Notes under the pieces: generated by a model | Database searches by the model: none | The model's input: the letters and a program-made list of their open reading frames with translations, nothing else | What the model was told of the DNA's origin: nothing | Program-made: the position numbers and the translations under genes | Assembly: GCA_905478895.1 (NCBI GenBank) | Contig: CAJQKK010000066.1 | Location: 1-34,329, forward strand | Source of the DNA: an uncultured Flavobacteriales bacterium | Lineage (GTDB): Bacteria; Bacteroidota; Bacteroidia; Flavobacteriales_D; Sanyastnellaceae | Length of the DNA stretch: 34,329 nt | Direction of reading: 5' to 3' | Shown: positions 29,830-34,329 of the stretch, piece after piece | Position numbering within the stretch: the stretch's first letter is position 1 | Layout of the letters: every line of letters begins with the position of its first letter

Positions 29830-31023
29830 ATGACGGTTGAGAAAGCGATTTATTTAAAACCCAAAAAGGAGGTCAGTATTTTGCGTAGGCACCCCTGGGT
29901 CTTCAGTGGTGCAATCCGTGCGATTGAAGGAGCTGTGCAGGCGGGAGACTTGGTAGCTGTGCACGCCAACAAGGGGCGGCTCCTTGGACGTGGCCATTAT
30001 TCGCCAGGCGCATCCATTGCAGTTCGTATGCTCACCTTTAATGATGAAGAAGTCATCAGCCAAGACTGGTGGAATTCGAAAGTGCGGTCCGCTGTCGATA
30101 TGAGAAAACAGCTGGGACTGTTGGGGGGTTCAGACAATTCCATCTGCAGGCTTCTTCACGCTGAAGGCGACGGCACTTCTGGACTGATTGTTGATTATTA
30201 TGATCGCGTGGCGGTTATCCAAACGCATTCGGCTGGCATGCGCAAAGCATTGGATTCCATTCAAGAAGCATTGATTCACGCTCTTGGCAAAGATCTCGTT
30301 GGAATCTACAACAAATCCGCAAAGCTTTTGCGAAAGTTAAAGATTGAAGCCGAGGACGGCTGGGTCTTTGGCGCTGCACCAGACGACTGGAAACCCTTGG
30401 AATATGGAGGGGCCTTTGAAATTGATATCTTATTAGGGCAAAAGACTGGGTTCTTTGTCGATCAGCGCGAGAACAGGGCTTTATTAGGTCGGCTTTCTGA
30501 AGGAAAGAGTGTTCTGAATGTATTCAGTTATACGGGAGGGTTCTCTGTAGCGGCCTTGCTTGGCGGTGCCACCAAGGTTGACAGCCTTGATAGCTCGTCG
30601 AGAGCTCTAGAATTGGCGCATATCAATGCTGCAGCCAACGGCTTTGGAAAAGATGTTCATGGCTGCATCGAAGCAGATGCGATGGAATATTTGAAATCAG
30701 GGGTTGCGGGTTATGATATTGTAGTATTGGACCCCCCTGCCTTCGCCAAGAGTGTCTCCGCTCGCCATAAAGCCGTCCAAGGATATAAGCGGATAAATGC
30801 GCGAGCGTTGGAGTCGATGAAGCCTGGAAGCCTATTGTTTACATTTTCGTGCTCTCAAGCGGTGGATGATCGCCTGTTTACCCATACCATAATATCAGCA
30901 GCGATTCAAGCGGAGCGTGAAGTTCAAATTTTGCATCGACTTCACCAGCCACCAGACCATCCTGTAAGTGCTTTTCACCCTGAGGGCTCTTACCTCAAAG
31001 GACTGGTTATTCGCGTCAACTAG
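29830..31023 (+). CDS. rlmI: PUA-containing rRNA cytosine-C5 methyltransferase (RlmI family)
   Basis: SAM-dependent methyltransferase of 397 residues matching RlmI, which makes m5C1962 in E. coli 23S rRNA. The N-terminal PUA domain (about 5-80) contains HPWVFSGAI and GRGHYSPGASIAVR. A middle domain has GLIVDYY (118-124), then GQKTGFFVDQRENR (203-216), the SAM motif VLNVFSYTGGFSVAALLGGA (228-247), VVLDPPAFAKS (298-308) and the catalytic-type Cys in FSCSQ (C341). Length and order are standard. It follows recQ by 49 bases with a putative promoter right at the start codon. It converges with pdxH, 18 bases away. The exact rRNA position is inferred from family membership. Confidence 0.93.
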   Translation: MTVEKAIYLKPKKEVSILRRHPWVFSGAIRAIEGAVQAGDLVAVHANKGRLLGRGHYSPGASIAVRMLTFNDEEVISQDWWNSKVRSAVDMRKQLGLLGGSDNSICRLLHAEGDGTSGLIVDYYDRVAVIQTHSAGMRKALDSIQEALIHALGKDLVGIYNKSAKLLRKLKIEAEDGWVFGAAPDDWKPLEYGGAFEIDILLGQKTGFFVDQRENRALLGRLSEGKSVLNVFSYTGGFSVAALLGGATKVDSLDSSSRALELAHINAAANGFGKDVHGCIEADAMEYLKSGVAGYDIVVLDPPAFAKSVSARHKAVQGYKRINARALESMKPGSLLFTFSCSQAVDDRLFTHTIISAAIQAEREVQILHRLHQPPDHPVSAFHPEGSYLKGLVIRVN

Positions 31024-31041
31024 GAACCTTATCCTAGATCT

Positions 31042-31692
31042 TCAGGGGTCGAGCAAATCGATGTCCCAAGCCCCACCTGCTTCGCTCTTGATTCGGTATC
31101 GCCATCGATTGTGCAGTCGACTCGGACGACCTTGCCAAAATTCAATGGTGTCAATCGAAATGTCATAGCCACCCCAAAATTCGGGGCGGGGAATCGCTCC
31201 GGCGTCTTTGAAGGATTCAATGGCATTTTCTATTCTGAGCTGAATGTTCGGCTCCACGTTCGACTTGCTCTGATGAGAAGTCCACGCGCCTATTTGACTG
31301 GCCCGTGGACGCGATGCGAAATAGGCGTCACTTTCCATTGACGCGCATTTCGAAGCAATACCTGTAATCCGAACTTGCCGTTCCCAATCCCTCCAAAAAA
31401 AGTTCACGGACACGCTATTATTGACTGCTATGTCCTTCCCCTTTTTCGATTCGTAATTGGTGAAAAACCGAATGCCCTGGTCCGTTATGGACCGCAAAAG
31501 AACAATCCTCGAGCTGGGTTTTCCTGCCCCATCAACACTGGACAAGCACATTGCATTGTAGTCTTCTGGATCTGTGCTTTCTGCTGCCGACAGCCAATCC
31601 TCGAGAAGTTCGATAGGGTTATCTGGCAAGTTTTCGCGTGTAAGTTCTCGCTTTGTGTAGTCCTTCCGGACTTTTTGCACGTTTGAATCCAT
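31042..31692 (-). CDS. pdxH: Pyridoxamine 5'-phosphate oxidase
   Basis: FMN-dependent oxidase of 216 residues that makes pyridoxal 5'-phosphate from pyridoxine or pyridoxamine phosphate. The FMN-binding blocks are SRIVLLR (61-67), FFTNYESKKG (76-85) and NFFWRDWERQVRITG (97-111). SRPRASQIGAWTSHQS (about 130-145) and the C-terminal EFWQGRPSRLHNRWRY block complete the active site, and the sequence ends in LDP as usual. All known residues are present. It converges with rlmI and is divergent from a 74-residue gene, with a TATTTTTG box about 60 bases upstream of its ATG. Confidence 0.97.
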   Translation of the reverse strand: MDSNVQKVRKDYTKRELTRENLPDNPIELLEDWLSAAESTDPEDYNAMCLSSVDGAGKPSSRIVLLRSITDQGIRFFTNYESKKGKDIAVNNSVSVNFFWRDWERQVRITGIASKCASMESDAYFASRPRASQIGAWTSHQSKSNVEPNIQLRIENAIESFKDAGAIPRPEFWGGYDISIDTIEFWQGRPSRLHNRWRYRIKSEAGGAWDIDLLDP

Positions 31693-31751
31693 GGCGATGG
31701 AGAGGGTTGTCCGTTAAATGTAACCTTTTGTGGTCTGAGGCAGTAAAGACT

Positions 31752-31759
31752 CAAAAATA
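31752..31759 (-). promoter_or_regulatory. Putative -7 promoter box of pdxH
   Basis: The minus strand reads TATTTTTG, an exact TAnnTTTG match, about 60 bases before the pdxH ATG and only 8 bases from the start of the divergent 74-residue gene. A chance match in an AT-rich region is possible. Confidence 0.35.
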
Positions 31760-31766
31760 ATGCAAG

Positions 31767-31991
31767 ATGAGAAACCTTATCGTGAGTTATCGAAAGTTGC
31801 CTCAGCAAATTCTGAGCAGCTTATCTGAGCAGTACCCGGATGGCTTTGACCATGACACCTTTGAATTCGAAATGCCTGGAAAGCAAATGATTTGCAGGGC
31901 CATTCGGTTGACGGTAGATGGCGTCAATTATTTGATCAAAATTGATCAGCGCCCCAAGCGACAGGATTTTCTCTTAGACGAGGACTGGTAA
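31767..31991 (+). CDS. Small uncharacterised protein (74 residues)
   Basis: Small cytoplasmic protein with no signal peptide or membrane segment. The sequence mixes a helical N-terminus (SYRKLPQQILSSLSEQY), an acidic FDHDTFEFEMPGK segment and strands that look like a small alpha/beta fold (CRAIRLTVDGVNYLIKI), ending in an acidic DFLLDEDW. Amino acid composition is that of a real protein, the start has an A-rich upstream, and the gene fills the gap between pdxH and the convergent PhoD gene with 12 bases to spare. I recall short proteins of this type elsewhere in Bacteroidota but cannot name a family. No function is assigned. Confidence 0.7.
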   Translation: MRNLIVSYRKLPQQILSSLSEQYPDGFDHDTFEFEMPGKQMICRAIRLTVDGVNYLIKIDQRPKRQDFLLDEDW

Positions 31992-32003
31992 TCGTCTAGA
32001 GTA

Positions 32004-33350
32004 TCAGGGAGCGAGGATGTAATCATCCTCAGCTGAAATAGACCGTTCCCAGATAAGCGCTCCTTGAGCCGATTTAATTTGCATGCGCAGCGTGCGCTCT
32101 TTTCGGGGTCCCGTAATCTCGAGCATCCCATAGTTCCTTTCGCCGACCATTGTACCGGGTTCTCGCAGTTTATTGGGCTCTTGGCTGTGGTCGTAACTGC
32201 CGCTTGTCAATGGGCTGACGGTAAGGTCATAAACCCAATTTCCATTGGCCAATTGTAGCTTAGAAAGTTCACTGCTGTGACGATCCCCAGATAGGAACAC
32301 AACCCCCTTGATGTTCAAACGGTTCAGCTCAGAGAGCAACCACTGTCGTTCCTCTGGGAATTGAGCGAAGTTCTCATAAATTGCTGCATTGCTTACCACT
32401 TGTCCTCCCACCGCGATCAATTTGAACGGCGCTCTGCTGTTTTTTAAATTGTTCAGGAGCCACTCCAATTGGATTTCCCCGAACATCTGCCGTTTCCCCT
32501 CTCCCATGACGTCATTCACACGGTGCGTTCTGTTATCAAGTAAGAACACTTCGGCATCTGCAAACGCAAAAGAAGTAGCGTTGAGTTCTGGCGCAGCAGC
32601 CACTTCTCCCGTTGGATTGGGCCAATAGGCATCAAAAGCTTTTTTTGCCAACGACTTATTCGCATAGGAGCCATCACAGTTGTTGGGGCCGTAATCATGG
32701 TCGTCCCATACCGCATAATGAGCGCCACGACTCAATAAGGTTTGCAGTTCTGGTGTGCTGCGTGTGTGATTATAACGATGGACGTAGCCACTGTAGCTCC
32801 CAAAGTCGGCTTCTCTTAGGTATATATTATCTCCGAGCCAGAACATCGCATCAAAACCGTCGTTGGCTATCGTCTCGAAAATTTCATAACCACCACCGTA
32901 TGGCTTTCCTGGCCGATCATACACGGGTTCATTGATATAGGCGCAGCTTCCGAGGGCGATACGAACGGAAGGTGGATCGGTCCTGTATTGCCATAATGTT
33001 TGGGTAGTCATGCGTAAGGTGTCCGATAGGGTTTGCTTTCCCGACTGGACGATGTAAGAGTACGTTGCACCAGGCTCAAGCCCATGAATACGGCTCAAGC
33101 AATTGTTGGATGTTCCCAAGTCTTCAACTTCATAGGCCCCAACGAAGTTGAGTGCCGAATCCAATACTGCGACACGGACAGATTCATAGTTTGAATTGGA
33201 TAGCTGCATCCAAACAGTGGCACTTCGCATATTCACGCTGCCAACGATTGGTGTTCCCACGAGTTCTGCCCCCTTATCCGTCTCAGGGCCACAAGCTGCC
33301 AGGATGAGCGTGCCCAAGATGATCGCTGCACTTTTGTTGTTCATTCGCAT
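32004..33350 (-). CDS. PhoD-like alkaline phosphatase / metallophosphatase lipoprotein
   Basis: Exported metallophosphatase of 448 residues. The signal ends in the lipobox LAAC (lipidated Cys20). A fibronectin-III-like N-terminal domain (about 30-120) precedes the calcineurin-like catalytic domain, with GSCAYIN (134-140), WLGDNIYLRE (171-180), VWDDHDYGPNN (214-224) and LSGDRHSSEL near 355. This motif set matches the PhoD family of phosphodiester and phosphomonoester hydrolases, which use Fe3+ and Ca2+ in Bacillus. The conserved Cys in GSC is present. It may scavenge phosphate from organic phosphate outside the cytoplasm. A TACTTTCGC box ends four bases before the ATG at 33350; M3 at 33344 is an alternative. 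No Pho box or phosphate-transport gene is seen nearby. Confidence 0.9.
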   Translation of the reverse strand: MRMNNKSAAIILGTLILAACGPETDKGAELVGTPIVGSVNMRSATVWMQLSNSNYESVRVAVLDSALNFVGAYEVEDLGTSNNCLSRIHGLEPGATYSYIVQSGKQTLSDTLRMTTQTLWQYRTDPPSVRIALGSCAYINEPVYDRPGKPYGGGYEIFETIANDGFDAMFWLGDNIYLREADFGSYSGYVHRYNHTRSTPELQTLLSRGAHYAVWDDHDYGPNNCDGSYANKSLAKKAFDAYWPNPTGEVAAAPELNATSFAFADAEVFLLDNRTHRVNDVMGEGKRQMFGEIQLEWLLNNLKNSRAPFKLIAVGGQVVSNAAIYENFAQFPEERQWLLSELNRLNIKGVVFLSGDRHSSELSKLQLANGNWVYDLTVSPLTSGSYDHSQEPNKLREPGTMVGERNYGMLEITGPRKERTLRMQIKSAQGALIWERSISAEDDYILAP

Positions 33351-33353
33351 ACA

Positions 33354-33362
33354 GCGAAAGTA
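33354..33362 (-). promoter_or_regulatory. Putative -7 promoter box of the PhoD-like gene
   Basis: The minus strand reads TACTTTCGC, seven of eight positions of TAnnTTTG, ending three bases before the ATG at 33350. Transcription would begin at or near the start codon. Confidence 0.4.
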
Positions 33363-33397
33363 CTAATTAGCTGAGCCTCATTCGAAAATGTTAATGC

Positions 33398-33427
33398 AAA
33401 AAAAAGGGACCCCTGAGGGTCCCTTTC
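33398..33427 (-). terminator. Rho-independent terminator of the right-edge T9SS gene
   Basis: On the minus strand AAAGGGACCC pairs with GGGTCCCTTT around a short loop and is followed by a run of eight T. It lies 21 bases after the stop of the 33449 gene and upstream of the PhoD-like gene. Confidence 0.9.
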
Positions 33428-33448
33428 AAATTTGTGTTGATCGCAGAA

Positions 33449-34329
33449 TTAGTGCGCTACAACAATGTTTTGTGCGTCGCTGAAGTTCTCATGCTTCACG
33501 GCAACAGTGTAGTTACCCGCAGCCAAGTCGTGCTTCACAACGATTCGGTTACCACCGATGATGTTTTCTTGAGCAACTTCTTGAGAGATGATCGACTTTC
33601 CTGACATGTCAGTTACTTCGAGGATGATGTTCTCACCGCCCAAATTCAACTCACGGTCAAACTTTACGCTGAACGTGCTTTCGAATACTGGGTTAGGGAA
33701 AATGTTCCACTCAGTAGTGCTGTCAATGTTCGACAAGCCGTGTGAAGGACCGTTGTTTTCGCCGTAACAAGAACCGTCGTCATAAGAAGCGTCAGAGTTG
33801 AAGTTTGTTGCATTCGCATTGGTGCAACCGAAAACTTCTGCATCAGTAGAAGAGAATGTCAAATCATAAGCTCTCCAAGCAGCGCCTTCAGCGTCCCAGC
33901 CTTGCAAGTTCAAAATGCCTGTAGCTGTTCCGTCTGTTGTCAATTGCATCAACAACACACGATCACCAGCAGCAGTAGCCGCTTGAACGTCCGTAGGTAC
34001 TACGAACCACGCTCCGTCTGTTACAGTGAGTTCTGAACCGCTCAAAAACGTGTTGTAATCTACACCTACAGTCCAAAGGTTATTATTCGTGCTATTCGAA
34101 GCACCGATTGTCACCCAGCTATCATATTCAAGAGAGCCATCGAGAGCAACAATTTGCTCATTCACGTCCAAGGACGAGAAGCTTCCGTATTGATGCTGGT
34201 AGAAGCTACCAGTAGTACTTAGGTTCAACAAGTGCTCTCCGTCAGCGAAGACAGCGTGCAATGAATGCTCGGCTGATGGCAATACAGCGTACACTCGGTA
34301 CGTGTTTCCTTCAACCTGGCCGCCATTGT
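33449..34329 (-). CDS. Surface protein with T9SS sorting domain, 5'-truncated by window edge
   Basis: C-terminal 292 residues of a larger exported protein; the frame stays open to the window edge, and the GTG at 34294 is internal, not a start, because coding character continues upstream (GQVEGNTYRVYAVLP). The visible part has a beta-sandwich-like region with repeated short strands, then a FGCTNANATNFN...DDGSCYG segment, the small Cys-bounded motif (GCT...A.N[YF]N..A..DDGSC) that is common in Bacteroidota surface proteins and may bind calcium. The last about 85 residues, from WNIFPNPVFEST to the final AQNIVVAH, form a T9SS sorting domain. A strong terminator follows. Function is unknown; adhesion or a structural surface role is a guess. 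Confidence 0.85.
   Translation of the reverse strand, partial: NGGQVEGNTYRVYAVLPSAEHSLHAVFADGEHLLNLSTTGSFYQHQYGSFSSLDVNEQIVALDGSLEYDSWVTIGASNSTNNNLWTVGVDYNTFLSGSELTVTDGAWFVVPTDVQAATAAGDRVLLMQLTTDGTATGILNLQGWDAEGAAWRAYDLTFSSTDAEVFGCTNANATNFNSDASYDDGSCYGENNGPSHGLSNIDSTTEWNIFPNPVFESTFSVKFDRELNLGGENIILEVTDMSGKSIISQEVAQENIIGGNRIVVKHDLAAGNYTVAVKHENFSDAQNIVVAH

Noticed and set aside
31021-31036. Inverted repeat TAGGA...TCCTA between rlmI and pdxH as a terminator
   Set aside because: The stem is only five base pairs, with no T run on either strand.
34294-34294. GTG at 34294 as the start of the right-edge T9SS gene
   Set aside because: The reading frame continues upstream to the window edge with coding-like sequence and no signal peptide follows the GTG, so the gene is truncated.
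1-34329. CRISPR arrays, tRNAs, insertion sequences, prophage or defence islands
   Set aside because: No spaced direct repeats, cloverleaf sequences, transposase or integrase motifs, or defence-type domains were seen; RecQ here looks like an ordinary repair helicase.

Overview
The window is a gene-dense chromosomal segment from a member of the Bacteroidota, most likely a marine-type flavobacterium (Flavobacteriales). The evidence is three secreted proteins with type IX secretion (T9SS) C-terminal sorting domains, recurrent TAnnTTTG-like -7 promoter boxes, weak Shine-Dalgarno sequences, and Bacteroidota-style families (human-like branched-chain aminotransferase, long PruA, PD40 lipoproteins). 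GC content looks mid-40s percent by eye. I see no phage, transposon, CRISPR array, tRNA or plasmid feature. The segment is mostly housekeeping genes plus several poorly understood exported proteins.

Left part (1-9548, all minus strand). Reading leftwards from rpsA: ribosomal protein S1 with a histone H1-like tail, a terminator, then pyrR-pyrB (4-base overlap), a STAS protein, a T9SS-sorted secreted protein, a terminator, rnz (tRNA 3' processing), an orphan NarL-type response regulator and a truncated ilvE. Upstream of rpsA lie a two-gene envelope unit (TPR/PD40/SPOR protein followed by a triple lamin-tail T9SS protein, 7872-13053).

Middle part (13109-19623). pruA (proline catabolism) faces a small winged-helix-like protein across a shared terminator. 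RNase P RNA (rnpB) fills the only gap longer than 300 bases and begins five bases after the stop of an M28 peptidase lipoprotein gene. That peptidase is divergent from a PD40 lipoprotein-RluE-PlsC operon, and the two promoters overlap on a perfect palindrome.

Right part (19639-34329). A probable minus-strand operon reads tpiA, prmA, a giant exported protein of about 1500 residues with no recognised function, then a FadH-like flavoenzyme. Divergent from it are recQ and rlmI. Then come pdxH (minus), a 74-residue unknown (plus), a PhoD-like phosphatase lipoprotein (minus) and a T9SS-sorted surface protein that runs off the right edge.

The best candidates for undescribed biology are the giant exported protein with its internal repeats and winged-helix-like insert, the SPOR-anchored TPR/PD40 protein with its lamin-tail partner, the H1-like tail and structured leader of S1, and a promoter layout in which several mRNAs should start at or within a few bases of the start codon.
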